A stretch of 35,905 nt of DNA from Pseudomonadota bacterium (GCA_030549795.1 JAUQQO010000031.1:1-35905); one strand, 5' to 3'; positions 7,283-19,138 are shown, counted from the first letter of the stretch. The notes: generated from the sequence alone by a model not told the origin. Translations and numbers: made by a program.

Positions 7283-8640
7283 GAGGCCTCCTCGAGCGGC
7301 TCGGCGCGCAAAAGCGGGGCACGCTCGCCCAAGCGCGCGGTGACCATGCGCTCGGCGAGCGCGCGCGCCGATTCGTCGCGCAGCCGATCGATCACCTCGC
7401 GCGCGAAGGCGTGCATCAGAAGTGCCCGACTGGTCTCGAGGTCGAGGCCACGCGCCCGCAGGTAGAAAAGAGCTGAAGCATCGAGATCGCTGCACGTCGC
7501 GCCGTGGCTACATTTGACATCGTCGGCATAGATCTCGAGCTCTGGTTTGGTGTCGACTTCCGCATTATCGCCGAGCAGGAGGTTGTCGTTCTTCTGATAA
7601 GCGTTGGTCTTCTGCGCACCCGGATGGACGATGATCTTGCCGGCGAACACGTGGTGCCCACGGTCGGCGACGATGCTCTTGAAATGTTGGTCGGAGTGGC
7701 TGCCGCCGGCGCGATGGTGCACCCGCACGAAGTTGTCGACCGTCTCGTGAGCGCGCGGCAGCGCCACCCCGGCGAGCAGGCACTCCGCTTCCGCCCCCTC
7801 GATCCGCAGCTCCTGCTCGGTGCGCACGAGCGCGCCGCCCACCACCACCGTCGTCTGGCAATAGCGGCTGCGCGCGTGGAGCTCTCCATCGAGTTTCGCG
7901 AGCAACGTCTGGTTCGCGCCGGCAAAGGCGAGGCGGTCGTGGGCGAGGAAGGCCCCCTCGGCGAGGGAGAGCTGGACCACGAGATTGGTGAGCGCCGCCG
8001 CTTCGCCCAGTCCCACATGCGTCTCGATGAGGGTGAGCGCACACGCCGGCCCGAGGCGCAGGATACAGCGCGGATGCGCCATCACCGCTTCCTCGCGGCC
8101 GCTCGTGATGAACAGAAGCTGCAGCGGCTCGGCGAGCTGGCTGCCGGCTGCGAGCTCGATCCACGCCCCGTCCTCGACCAAAGCGGCGTTGAGCGCAGTA
8201 AAGGAGCGGCCGTCGTCGAGCGCGTCCAGGCTATGGGCGAGGAGCTCGGGGCGCGTGCGGGCGAGCTCGGCGAGGCTCGTGACCGTGATGCGTCCGTCGA
8301 GCCGCGCGCAATCGGAGAGCTCGGGAGCGAAGCGGCCGTTGAGGAAGACCAACCGATGCGCTTGTTCGCCGCCGAGCCGGTACGGGGCGAGGAGCTCGAC
8401 CGCTACGGGCCGCGGCTCGGCGAGCCGCATGGGGCGGTTGACCGCCCGCGTCACATCGGTGAACTTCCATGCCTCGTCCCGTCGGGTGGGAATGCCGAGC
8501 TCGAAAAAGCGCGCGAAGGCGCGGGCGCGCGCCTGCGCGAGCGGCTGTGGCTCGCTGAGGCGCCGAGTGAGCTCCTCAAAGCGCGCGGCGAAGCTCGGAT
8601 CGGGCGCGATCTGGCGACGGCGGCCGATACGCTCAGCCAT
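7279..8640 (-). CDS. sufD: Fe-S cluster scaffold subunit SufD
   Basis: Partner of SufB in the SufBC2D scaffold on which Fe-S clusters are built. The 453-residue protein has the SufD/SufB beta-helix region and the characteristic C-terminal block: AGKIIVHPGAQKTNAYQKNDNLLL, then a stretch including KPELEIYADDVKCSHGATC. The N-terminal helical part (about 1-110) is specific to SufD and includes a PTRRDEAWKFTDV motif. The ATG at 8640 follows a clear AAAGGAGG ribosome site. It starts 12 nt after the sufC stop and overlaps the sufS start by 4 nt. Confidence 0.95.
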   Translation of the reverse strand: MAERIGRRRQIAPDPSFAARFEELTRRLSEPQPLAQARARAFARFFELGIPTRRDEAWKFTDVTRAVNRPMRLAEPRPVAVELLAPYRLGGEQAHRLVFLNGRFAPELSDCARLDGRITVTSLAELARTRPELLAHSLDALDDGRSFTALNAALVEDGAWIELAAGSQLAEPLQLLFITSGREEAVMAHPRCILRLGPACALTLIETHVGLGEAAALTNLVVQLSLAEGAFLAHDRLAFAGANQTLLAKLDGELHARSRYCQTTVVVGGALVRTEQELRIEGAEAECLLAGVALPRAHETVDNFVRVHHRAGGSHSDQHFKSIVADRGHHVFAGKIIVHPGAQKTNAYQKNDNLLLGDNAEVDTKPELEIYADDVKCSHGATCSDLDASALFYLRARGLDLETSRALLMHAFAREVIDRLRDESARALAERMVTARLGERAPLLRAEPLEEAS

Positions 8641-8652
8641 AAGACGCCTCCT

Positions 8653-9414
8653 TTAGGCGGCCAGTCGGCCCACGAAGGCCTCATAGCCGCGCGCTTCGAG
8701 TTCGCGCGCGAGCTCCGGGCCGCCGGTGCGGCGGATGCGGCCGTCGACCATGACGTGGACGACGTCGGGGACGATGTACTCGAGCAGCCGCTGGTAATGG
8801 GTGATGACCAAAAAGCCGCGCTCGGGGCTGCGCATGCGGTTCACGCCCTCGGCGACCACGCGCAACGCGTCGATATCGAGACCGCTGTCGGTCTCATCGA
8901 GCACGGCAAGGCGCGGCTCCAAAAGCGCCATCTGCAAGATCTCGTTGCGCTTTTTCTCACCACCCGAAAAGCCGACATTGAGATCGCGCTTTAAAAGCTC
9001 TTCCCCGATGCCCAGCCGGCGTGCCTCTTCGCGCGCCTTGCGCAGGAATTCAGCGGCCGAGATCTCCTCGAGGCCGCGCGCCTTGCGGACGGCGTTGAGC
9101 GCCTGGCGCAAGAAATAGAGATTGCCCACACCCGGAATTTCGACCGGATACTGCATGGCCAAGAACAGCCCGGCGTGCGCCCGCTCCTCCGGCTCCATCG
9201 CCAACAGGTCCTCATCACCGAAGCGGATGCTGCCGTCTGTCACCTCATAGGCCTCATGCCCGGCGAGCACGAAGGCGAGCGTGCTCTTGCCGGAGCCGTT
9301 GGGCCCCATGATCGCGTGCACCTCACCGGGCGCGATGGACAGCGACACGCCTTTGAGGATGGGCTTGCCATCCACGCGCGCGTGCAAATTCTCGATTTCC
9401 AGCAGGGCGGTCAC
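8653..9414 (-). CDS. sufC: SUF ATPase SufC
   Basis: ABC-type ATPase of the SufBC2D scaffold; it dimerises on SufB and SufD and drives the shape change needed for cluster assembly. The 253-residue protein has Walker [10 protein letters not shown] (37-45), the signature FSGGEKKR (149-156) and Walker [13 protein letters not shown] (169-180). The EKKR after the signature and the DETDSGLD form are typical of SufC rather than of transport ABC proteins. The start is GTG at 9414, with GAGGGG upstream as ribosome site. The gap from sufB is 31 nt. Confidence 0.96.
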   Translation of the reverse strand: MTALLEIENLHARVDGKPILKGVSLSIAPGEVHAIMGPNGSGKSTLAFVLAGHEAYEVTDGSIRFGDEDLLAMEPEERAHAGLFLAMQYPVEIPGVGNLYFLRQALNAVRKARGLEEISAAEFLRKAREEARRLGIGEELLKRDLNVGFSGGEKKRNEILQMALLEPRLAVLDETDSGLDIDALRVVAEGVNRMRSPERGFLVITHYQRLLEYIVPDVVHVMVDGRIRRTGGPELARELEARGYEAFVGRLAA

Positions 9415-9445
9415 GGTTTTCGACCCCTCGTGATCGGTTTTGTGG

Positions 9446-10891
9446 TCAGCCGACGCTGCCCTCGAGCGAAATACCGAGCAGCTTTTTGGCCTCGACCGCG
9501 AATTCCATCGGCAATTCGTTCATCACCTCGCGGCAGAAGCCGTTGACGATGAGGGCCACTGCGTCTTCTTCCGAAATACCGCGCTGGCGGCAATAGAAGA
9601 GCTGGTCCTCGCTGATCTTGCTCGTCGTCGCTTCGTGCTCGCAGCGCGCGCTGCGGTTGGCGACCTCGATATAGGGGATCGTGTGCGCCCCGCAGTGCTC
9701 GCCGATCAAGAGCGAATCGCACTGGGTGTGGTTGCGCGCCCCTTCCGCGGATTTGAGCACCCGCACGAGACCGCGATAGGTGTTGTCCGATCGGCCGGCG
9801 GCGATGCCCTTGGAGACGATGCGCGAGCGCGTGCGCTTGCCGATGTGGATCATCTTGGTGCCGGTGTCCGCCTGCTGGTGATGGTTGGTTACCGCCACCG
9901 AATAGAACTCACCGACCGAATCGTCTCCCTGCAGGATGCAAGAGGGATATTTCCAGGTGATCGCAGAACCGGTCTCCACTTGCGTCCAGGAGATCTTGGA
10001 GCGCCGGCCACGACAGAGGCCCCGCTTGGTCACGAAGTTGTAGATCCCACCACGGCCCTCCTTGTCGCCCGGATACCAGTTCTGCACCGTGGAATATTTG
10101 ATCTCGGCATCATCAAGCGCGATGAGCTCGACCACCGCGGCGTGCAGCTGGTGCTCATCCCGCATGGGCGCCGTGCAGCCCTCGAGATAGCTCACATAAG
10201 AACCCTCATCGGCGATGATGAGCGTGCGCTCGAACTGACCGGTGCCGGCCGCGTTGATCCGGAAGTAGGTCGAGAGCTCCATCGGGCAGCGCACGCCTTT
10301 GGGGACATAGACGAAGCTGCCATCCGAGAACACGGCGCTGTTGAGGGCCGCGAAGAAATTGTCGCCGGGCGGCACTACCGAGCCCAGATATTTGCGCACG
10401 AGCTCGGGATGCTCGCGTACGGCCTCGGAGATCGAACAGAAAATGATTCCGAGCTCTTCGAGCTTCTTCTTGAAGGTCGTGGCTACGGAAACGCTGTCGA
10501 ACACATAGTCGACCGCCACCCCGGCCAAAATCTCCTGCTCGCGGATCGGAATTCCGAGCTTATCGTAAGTGCGGCGGATCTCGGGGTCGATCTCATCAAG
10601 CGACTTCGGGCGCACTTTCTGCTTCGGCGCCGCAAAATAGGAGATGGCCTGAAAATCGATCGGCGGAAACTTGACTTTCTGCCAATCGGGCATCTCCATC
10701 TGCTGCCAACGCCGAAAGGCGGCCAGGCGCCATTCGGTGAGCCAAGCCGGCTCGCCCTTGCGCTCGGAAAGACGCCGCACGACGTCTTCGTTGAGCCCGG
10801 GCGGAAAGCGCTCCTCTTCGACCGGAGTGGTAAAGCCGTACTTGTACTCGCTTGCGGTGACTTCGCGAACGGTTTCGATCGCGGTCGCCAT
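9446..10891 (-). CDS. sufB: Fe-S cluster scaffold subunit SufB
   Basis: Main scaffold protein of the SUF system, on which sulfur and iron are assembled. The 481-residue protein carries the conserved SufB blocks: EYKYGF near the N-terminus, [70 protein letters not shown], and the C-terminal [10 protein letters not shown]...[21 protein letters not shown]. The ATG at 10891 shares one base with the regulator stop (TAATG), so the regulator and sufB are coupled. Upstream in-frame sequence only reads through the regulator gene and was excluded. Confidence 0.96.
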   Translation of the reverse strand: MATAIETVREVTASEYKYGFTTPVEEERFPPGLNEDVVRRLSERKGEPAWLTEWRLAAFRRWQQMEMPDWQKVKFPPIDFQAISYFAAPKQKVRPKSLDEIDPEIRRTYDKLGIPIREQEILAGVAVDYVFDSVSVATTFKKKLEELGIIFCSISEAVREHPELVRKYLGSVVPPGDNFFAALNSAVFSDGSFVYVPKGVRCPMELSTYFRINAAGTGQFERTLIIADEGSYVSYLEGCTAPMRDEHQLHAAVVELIALDDAEIKYSTVQNWYPGDKEGRGGIYNFVTKRGLCRGRRSKISWTQVETGSAITWKYPSCILQGDDSVGEFYSVAVTNHHQQADTGTKMIHIGKRTRSRIVSKGIAAGRSDNTYRGLVRVLKSAEGARNHTQCDSLLIGEHCGAHTIPYIEVANRSARCEHEATTSKISEDQLFYCRQRGISEEDAVALIVNGFCREVMNELPMEFAVEAKKLLGISLEGSVG

Positions 10892-11394
10892 TATTTCGCT
10901 CCTAAAGAGGTTATGACGAGCCCGGCCGGGTCGCGCGCGGGCGCAGCTGCCCGCCGGGGCGAGGCCGAGGGCGCCGGGCCGAAGTTGCGGGGCGGGCTCG
11001 CCATCTCGGCGAGCGTCACGCCGGCGAGCGCATCGCGAATCGCCTGGTTGATCCGCTGCCAGTTGGTGCGCGCCGGACACACCGATTCGATGCCGCAGCC
11101 CTCAGCCGTCGGGCGAAGGCAACTCGTAAGCGCAATCGGCCCGTCCAAGGCCTCGATGATCTCGGCAATCGTGATCCGCTCGGGTGCGCGGGCCAGCGCA
11201 TAACCGCCGTGCACGCCCCGCTGCGACACCAACAGATCAGCGCGCGCCAAGAGCTTGAGAATCTTACCGGTCATCGCCGGAGAAAGGGCACTCTCCTGGG
11301 CGAGCACCGAGGCCGGCAGGGCGCGCGCGGGCTCGCGCGCAAGCCGCGTCATGAGCACGATGCCATAATCGGACAGACGGCTAAGCCGGATCAC
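10891..11394 (-). CDS. Rrf2-family regulator of the SUF operon (IscR-like)
   Basis: A DNA-binding repressor or activator that probably senses Fe-S status and controls its own operon. The 167-residue protein starts with [19 protein letters not shown], the typical Rrf2 opening. A winged helix follows, with [31 protein letters not shown]. Three cysteines, C92, C100 and C106 ([16 protein letters not shown]), can bind a cluster. I chose the GTG at 11394 because it gives the usual family N-terminus and has AGGGGG just upstream; a GTG at 11409 would add five residues. The C-terminal 35 residues are a low-complexity Ala/Pro tail. The palindrome at 11421-11447 in its promoter is the likely operator. 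Confidence 0.9.
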   Translation of the reverse strand: MIRLSRLSDYGIVLMTRLAREPARALPASVLAQESALSPAMTGKILKLLARADLLVSQRGVHGGYALARAPERITIAEIIEALDGPIALTSCLRPTAEGCGIESVCPARTNWQRINQAIRDALAGVTLAEMASPPRNFGPAPSASPRRAAAPARDPAGLVITSLGAK

Positions 11395-11420
11395 GGCGAT
11401 CCCCCTCACCCGCGAACAGC

Positions 11421-11447
11421 GAAATAGAACCGATATGGTTCCATTTC
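11421..11447. promoter_or_regulatory. 27-bp palindromic operator upstream of the iscR-like gene
   Basis: The left arm GAAATAGAACC (11421-11431) and right arm GGTTCCATTTC (11437-11447) are complementary at 10 of 11 positions, around the 5-nt centre GATAT. Its centre lies 40 nt upstream of the regulator start codon and it covers the promoter spacer and -10. The size and symmetry fit binding of an Rrf2-type dimer. Autoregulation is inferred from position. Confidence 0.75.
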
Positions 11448-11449
11448 AA
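11421..11449 (-). promoter_or_regulatory. Candidate sigma-70 promoter of the SUF operon
   Basis: On the minus strand: TTGAAA (11444-11449), exactly 17 nt, then TATTTC (11421-11426). The -35 matches 5 of 6 consensus positions and the -10 matches 3 of 6. The palindromic operator lies over this promoter, so a bound regulator would block RNA polymerase. The leader to the GTG would be about 20 nt. Confidence 0.55.
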
Positions 11450-11474
11450 GCGGCCGCCTTCCGCGCCGGCATCC

Positions 11475-11490
11475 TTAACCTCCCCTTAAC
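11475..11490. promoter_or_regulatory. CtrA-type binding box
   Basis: Reads TTAA, seven bases (CCTCCCC), then TTAAC, a perfect match to the full CtrA consensus TTAA-N7-TTAAC. It can also be seen as two direct CCTTAACC repeats 11 bp apart (11473-11480 and 11484-11491). It lies between the divergent iscR-like gene and the membrane protein gene. It is placed where a -35 box for the plus-strand gene could be, and upstream of the SUF promoter. Confidence 0.55.
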
Positions 11491-11535
11491 CCTGGTTTGG
11501 CACAACTGCCGCTGCAGCCAACCGGGAGGGCGGCT

Positions 11536-12369
11536 TTGAGCGGCACGGGTGGGGACCCAGGTAACGCCCAGGCGGTCGCAACCGCGATGCCTTCGCCTGG
11601 CGACACACCGGCGCCGGCTGCACGCGGGCCAAAGCCGAGGGCGGCTCTCGCGCGCGCACCGCTCGGTCTCGATCTTTTCCTTTGCTGGCCGCTTTTGGTC
11701 GCGCCCTTTGCGGGTTCGGCATCGCTTCGCCTCGCCGCCGGGCTTGCGAGCCTTGTCCTTCTCCACGAATCGGCGGTGCGGCTTGTGGAGAAACCGGCCG
11801 CTGCGCGCACCGTCTGGTTCCTCTTCGCTGCGCTTGCGCTCGCTTGCGGCCTTGCGCTCGCCCCCGGTTTCGGCGTCACGCTCTTACTCATTTCGGCCTG
11901 CGTCCCGCTTGCTGCGCGCGCACCGGGACCGGCCGCGCGGTCGGTCGCGTACGCTTTGGGCGCCGCACTGCGCGCTGAGGCGGGGGCACTGCTCGCCGGC
12001 TTTCCAACCGAGGCCTGGCACGCTCTCCTTGCGGGTCTGCTCTTGCTCTTGATGATCTCGGGACGCGCCGCGCGCGGCCCGGCACGACGCCTTTCTTTCG
12101 ACTGCGCGGGCCTCTCCGCCCTACTCGCGCTTGCCGCTTTCGCCTTCGCCAACGGCAGCTGGCTCGCTTTACTGGTTCGCGCCGATGCGCTCGGCACCGA
12201 ACCGGCGCCCTGGGCGGTGGCCAGTGCGGTCCTCTTCGTCGCTGCCTCTTGGTGGCTGGGCACCTTCCCTTGGGCCCGGCCGCCGCCCGGCTCGGGACGG
12301 CCGGCGCGGCGCGATCCCGCCGGATCGCCGCCGCTCGCCCCGGCGCTTTTCGGGCCGGTCGCGGCGTGA
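11536..12369 (+). CDS. Unrecognised multi-pass membrane protein
   Basis: I do not recognise this protein. From the TTG at 11536 it has 277 residues: a 30-residue polar, Pro-rich N-terminus and then about seven or eight hydrophobic segments. Examples are LGLDLFLCWPLLVAPFAG, TVWFLFAALALACGLALA, VTLLLISACVPLAA, ALLAGLLLLLMISG, ALLALAAFAFANGSWLALLV and PWAVASAVLFVAASWWLG. A Pro/Arg-rich tail follows. The layout loosely recalls UbiA-type prenyltransferases, but the Asp-rich metal motifs are missing, so I do not assign that function. The TTG at 11536 is preferred because GGGAGGG lies just upstream; ATG 11587 and TTG 11497 are alternatives. It is divergent from the iscR-like gene, and the CtrA-type box lies about 45 nt before its start. 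Confidence 0.6.
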   Translation: MSGTGGDPGNAQAVATAMPSPGDTPAPAARGPKPRAALARAPLGLDLFLCWPLLVAPFAGSASLRLAAGLASLVLLHESAVRLVEKPAAARTVWFLFAALALACGLALAPGFGVTLLLISACVPLAARAPGPAARSVAYALGAALRAEAGALLAGFPTEAWHALLAGLLLLLMISGRAARGPARRLSFDCAGLSALLALAAFAFANGSWLALLVRADALGTEPAPWAVASAVLFVAASWWLGTFPWARPPPGSGRPARRDPAGSPPLAPALFGPVAA

Positions 12370-12643
12370 GCGCGCGCTGGATCGCGCGCGCTTGCACAAG
12401 CGGCCGCACGAGCGCGGAGCACACCGGTTCTGCCCCAACCGGTCCAGACCAGACGACCGATGGCTGCGTAAGCGCCGCGCACCACCCCGGGCGAGACGGC
12501 AGGCGAGGCCGCAGGGCCGGGGGCGAGAGCCTGCGGCGCATCGCTTGCGATCGGGAGCCCACAGGCGGAGGGCAAGCGGACTTAAGCGCCGCCCGCCCGG
12601 GGGCGGCGAGCACGCAACGAGCACTCAAAAGGTGCACTCTTTC

Positions 12644-12706
12644 GGGAAGAAGGCGGCATCGCCGCCGCGAGGGACCTTCTGGGAAAAAGGCGGCATCGCC
12701 GCCGCG
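12644..12706. repeat. Tandem pair of 26-bp hairpin repeats
   Basis: Two copies, 12644-12669 and 12681-12706, differ at one base (GGGAAGAAGG... against GGGAAAAAGG...) and repeat with a 37-bp period. Each contains the perfect inverted repeat GGCGGC-ATC-GCCGCC. This is compatible with a REP-like element or duplicated terminators. I saw no further copy elsewhere in the window, by eye only. Confidence 0.75.
12681..12706 (-). terminator. Candidate minus-strand intrinsic terminator (copy 2 of the tandem pair)
   Basis: On the minus strand it reads GGCGGC-GAT-GCCGCC followed directly by TTTTT, the classic stem plus U-run. The second copy downstream (12644-12669) has TTCTT instead. Together they could stop transcripts running from the ligA operon or from an unrecognised RNA in the 12.7-13.7 kb region. 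Confidence 0.5.
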
Positions 12707-12866
12707 TAAGGGGTCGTTTTTGGCAGCATCGCGTCGGACTTCAGCGCATCGCGCGCTCGCGTCTTGCTCATTGTTGTCTTCGCGCACCGATGCACCGCAG
12801 GCCACCGCGCACGGGCGGCGCCGTCGAGGCGGTGCGCGCCACCTGGGGTGGTCGGCCGTGGCGGCG

Positions 12867-12889
12867 CGCGGGACGGCCGCCGTCCCGCG
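12867..12889. repeat. Perfect inverted repeat, 10-bp arms
   Basis: Arms CGCGGGACGG and CCGTCCCGCG around the centre CCG. There is no U-run on either side. The role is unknown; it would form a very stable RNA hairpin if transcribed. Confidence 0.6.
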
Positions 12890-13695
12890 GCACGGGAGAT
12901 GACAACCGGACGCTGTCTGCCCGCCCACCGGACGGCCGCTTCCTGTGGCAACCCTCAACCCTTTGCTGCGGCAGGATGAAGAAAGGCCGGGGGCGCGCAC
13001 GACCACCGCAAAGGTGCAGCGACGCGACCGCCGGCGGGCTCAAGCTCGCAAAAGATCGGCTTTTGCAGCACGCGGCGTGCCGAACCGGTGAGAAGCGAAG
13101 AGGACTTCGAGCGCGGCGCGAGAGCTTATGGCGGGCGAAACCGGGGGCGGATCGCCGCGCGCGAGCCCGAAAGGCACTTTTGGCCCCTGCCGCGCCGCGA
13201 AGCGAGCAAAACCGCGCGCAGTGCGCGTGGTGAGGCGCTTGACCGTACGCAGCCGCGGCTCGGCTGCCAAGCGCGCAGGCGAAACGAGGTAATGCGGCGC
13301 TGTTTTCGAAGCGTCGGACGGCGCCCGAGCAGGCGTGAAGCCGAGCGGGCGACACGCGCGCGCGAATGCGGGCCGCGCTTTTCTCCTCCGCCCGTCCGCA
13401 CCCGCGCCGCAGCCAGGGAGCAGTCGACGAGCTCCCGCTAAGTGAAGGCCCGCCATCCTCTTCTCCGCGATACCCGCCGCGCCCTGCCCGTCGCACCATC
13501 CCGCCCTTTCCCCCGGCTCGCGATGCGGCCAACCGCTGGATCTGCGACTGCGGTTCTCGACCGGCCGAGCGCAGCGCGCGCAGCTACGTGCGGCGATCGT
13601 CAGTGCCGGTTCGATCTGCCCGAAGTGTCCGGCTCGATGCGCGCGCTTTCGCCTTTGCGCGGTGCGGCGCTCGGGGTCGGGCGCAGGCGAGCGGG

Positions 13696-17728
<4,033 letters not shown>

Positions 17729-17732
17729 CGCC

Positions 17733-18608
17733 TTAGAACAAACCGAACAGCCAAGAGCCGGATTTGCGCGCCGGCTCGAGCTTTTGCCCTTGGAGGAGCG
17801 CATAAGCGCGTTCGTACCAGGGGCTACCGGGGAAATTGTGCCCGAGAATAGCAGCGGCGTTCTGCGCCTCTTCGCGCACGCCCAAGGCGAGATAGCATTC
17901 GGTGAGCCGATGCAGCGCTTCGGGCACGTGGCTCGTGGTCTGATAGCGCTCGACGACGGTACGAAAGCGGTTAATCGCTGCTAGATATTGTCCGCGCTTT
18001 TGATAATAGCGACCGATCTCCATCTCTTTCCCGGCGAGATGGTCGCGCACGAGATCGACTTTGAGCCTCGCGTCCTTGGCGTAGTCGGAATCGGGATAGC
18101 GACGGATCAGTTCCTCGAAGGCTTTGAGCGCCTCCTCGGTCATCTCCTGATCGCGCTGAACGTCCGAGATCCGCTCGTAATAGCTCATGCCGATGAGATA
18201 GTGGGCGTAAGGTGTGTCGGGATCGCCCGGGTGCAGCTCGATGAAGCGACGCGCGGCCGCGATCGCTTCCTCATAGTCGTTGGCCTCGTAATAGGCATAG
18301 GCCGCCATGATCTGGCTGCGCACCGCCAAGCGCGAGTAGGGATGCTGACGCTCGACCTCCTCGAAGGCGCGCCCCGCTTGGCGGTACTCGCCGCGCGCGA
18401 GCAAGTCCTGCGCGATCTGGTAGAGCTCTTCGGCGGGTCGCTCGACATAGGCCTCGCGCGGATCGCGCGCGCAGCCGTTCGCCCCCAAGACCACCGTCAC
18501 CAGCAGCAGGCGCACAAGGGCAGAGCCGATGCGCCCGGTCGCCCGCAGCACGCTTTTGGCCCTGCGAAGGCGACGTGGCAACCGGCACTGCACAACCATA
18601 CGGAACAT
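17733..18608 (-). CDS. bamD: Outer membrane assembly lipoprotein BamD
   Basis: Essential TPR lipoprotein of the BAM complex, which inserts beta-barrel proteins into the outer membrane. From the ATG at 18608 it has 291 residues: a long basic, then hydrophobic, N-terminus (LVRLLLVTVVLGANGC) with lipid-attachment cysteine C46, then TPR-like helices. Family blocks include YQIAQDLLARGEYRQAGRAFEEVERQHPYS, AHYLIGMSYYERI, RYPDSDYAKDARLKVDLVRDHLAGKEMEIGRYY and NFPGSPWYERAYALL. The signal region is longer than usual and an internal GTG start (18593 or about 18551) is possible. It heads bamD-recN-ligA, a conserved alphaproteobacterial order, but lacks lpxC and ftsZ directly before it. Confidence 0.93.
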   Translation of the reverse strand: MFRMVVQCRLPRRLRRAKSVLRATGRIGSALVRLLLVTVVLGANGCARDPREAYVERPAEELYQIAQDLLARGEYRQAGRAFEEVERQHPYSRLAVRSQIMAAYAYYEANDYEEAIAAARRFIELHPGDPDTPYAHYLIGMSYYERISDVQRDQEMTEEALKAFEELIRRYPDSDYAKDARLKVDLVRDHLAGKEMEIGRYYQKRGQYLAAINRFRTVVERYQTTSHVPEALHRLTECYLALGVREEAQNAAAILGHNFPGSPWYERAYALLQGQKLEPARKSGSWLFGLF

Positions 18609-18610
18609 GC

Positions 18611-18639
18611 TTGCTGCCTTACTCGCGATTAAGTAGATT
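18611..18639 (+). promoter_or_regulatory. Candidate promoter of the XRE regulator gene
   Basis: TTGCTG (18611-18616), 17 nt, TAGATT (18634-18639), in the only AT-rich patch of the bamD/XRE divergent region. On the other strand the same patch offers GATAAT as a -10-like hexamer for bamD. Both are weak calls. Confidence 0.25.
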
Positions 18640-18725
18640 ATCGTCGGCGACCGCGGCAAGACCATAGTGAAGACCGGCGCGGGTCGGAAGCCGGCTCGCA
18701 CTACCGCAGGAGAGAGCCCGAAGGG

Positions 18726-19094
18726 ATGCGCCCGTCCGCCGCCCAGCGCGCAGAGGGTGGTCTCGAGCGCCGGATCGGCGAGCGCATCCGGCTGCGGCGG
18801 CTCGAACTCGGGCTCACCCAAGAACAGCTCGCCGCGGCGTTGGGCGTCTCCTACCAACAGATCCAAAAATATGAGAACGGCACCAATCGGATCAGTGCGG
18901 CGCAACTGGCCGAGCTCGCCCGCAAGCTCGAGGTGCCGATCGGCTGGTTCATCGAAGAGGACGATCCCAAGACGGATGCCGCCAACCCCCGTGGGTTGGT
19001 CGAGCTCGTGCGCGGCTTCGGCACGCTCAAGACGCCCTCGGTGCGCCGCTCGCTGCTCGCGCTCATCAAGCTGCTCGCCGAGCGCCGCCTTTAA
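18726..19094 (+). CDS. XRE-family transcriptional regulator
   Basis: The 122-residue protein has a Cro/C1-type helix-turn-helix: IGERIRLRRLELGLTQEQLAAALGVSYQQIQKYENG, with the HTH at about residues 31-52, followed by RISAAQLAELARKLEVPIGWFI. The 'QQIQKYENGTNRIS' form is common in small alphaproteobacterial regulators. The C-terminal 45 residues are short helices without a ligand domain. It is divergent from bamD and convergent with the CHAD gene (44 nt apart). Targets are unknown; bamD and its own gene are the nearest candidates. The start ATG follows CGAAGGG, a reasonable ribosome site. Confidence 0.88.
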   Translation: MRPSAAQRAEGGLERRIGERIRLRRLELGLTQEQLAAALGVSYQQIQKYENGTNRISAAQLAELARKLEVPIGWFIEEDDPKTDAANPRGLVELVRGFGTLKTPSVRRSLLALIKLLAERRL

Positions 19095-19138
19095 GAGCCG
19101 GCCGCGGCCGCGCGCGGCACCTTCATTCGGCTGTGCGC

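Larger units (their letters stand above)
12370..13695. other. About 1.3 kb without a recognisable gene, rich in inverted repeats
   Basis: Every long open frame on either strand translates to Arg/Ala/Pro/Ser-rich sequence with scattered Cys and no recognisable domain, as expected of chance frames in very GC-rich DNA. By eye I find no RNase P RNA, SRP RNA or tRNA signature. It holds a tandem hairpin pair (12644-12706) and perfect inverted repeats at 12867-12889, 13048-13066 (GCAAAAG/CTTTTGC) and 13416-13436 (GGGAGC/GCTCCC). It lies beyond the 3' end of the minus-strand ligA operon. A structured RNA or a decayed gene is possible. Confidence 0.6.

Noticed and set aside
11497-11535. TTG at 11497 as start of the membrane protein
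   Set aside because: It overlaps the likely promoter region and lacks a ribosome site; the TTG at 11536 has GGGAGGG just upstream.
12625-12771. A 48-residue small protein on the minus strand beginning MSKTRARDALKSDAML
   Set aside because: It runs through both hairpin repeats, which explain its sequence better, and it has only a poor ribosome site. It could be rechecked with ribosome profiling.
12768-13532. A 254-codon open frame on the minus strand in the gene-poor region
   Set aside because: Product is Arg/Ser/Ala/Cys-rich with no domain and overlaps other equally long chance frames.
13600-13625. GGTTCGATC resembling a tRNA T-loop
   Set aside because: The flanking bases do not form the T-arm stem and no acceptor, D or anticodon arm is visible.
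12370-13695. RNase P RNA, SRP RNA or tmRNA as content of the gene-poor stretch
   Set aside because: I looked on both strands for GAGGAAAGTC (RNase P), GGAAGGAAGCAGC-like (SRP) and tmRNA-like ends and found none.
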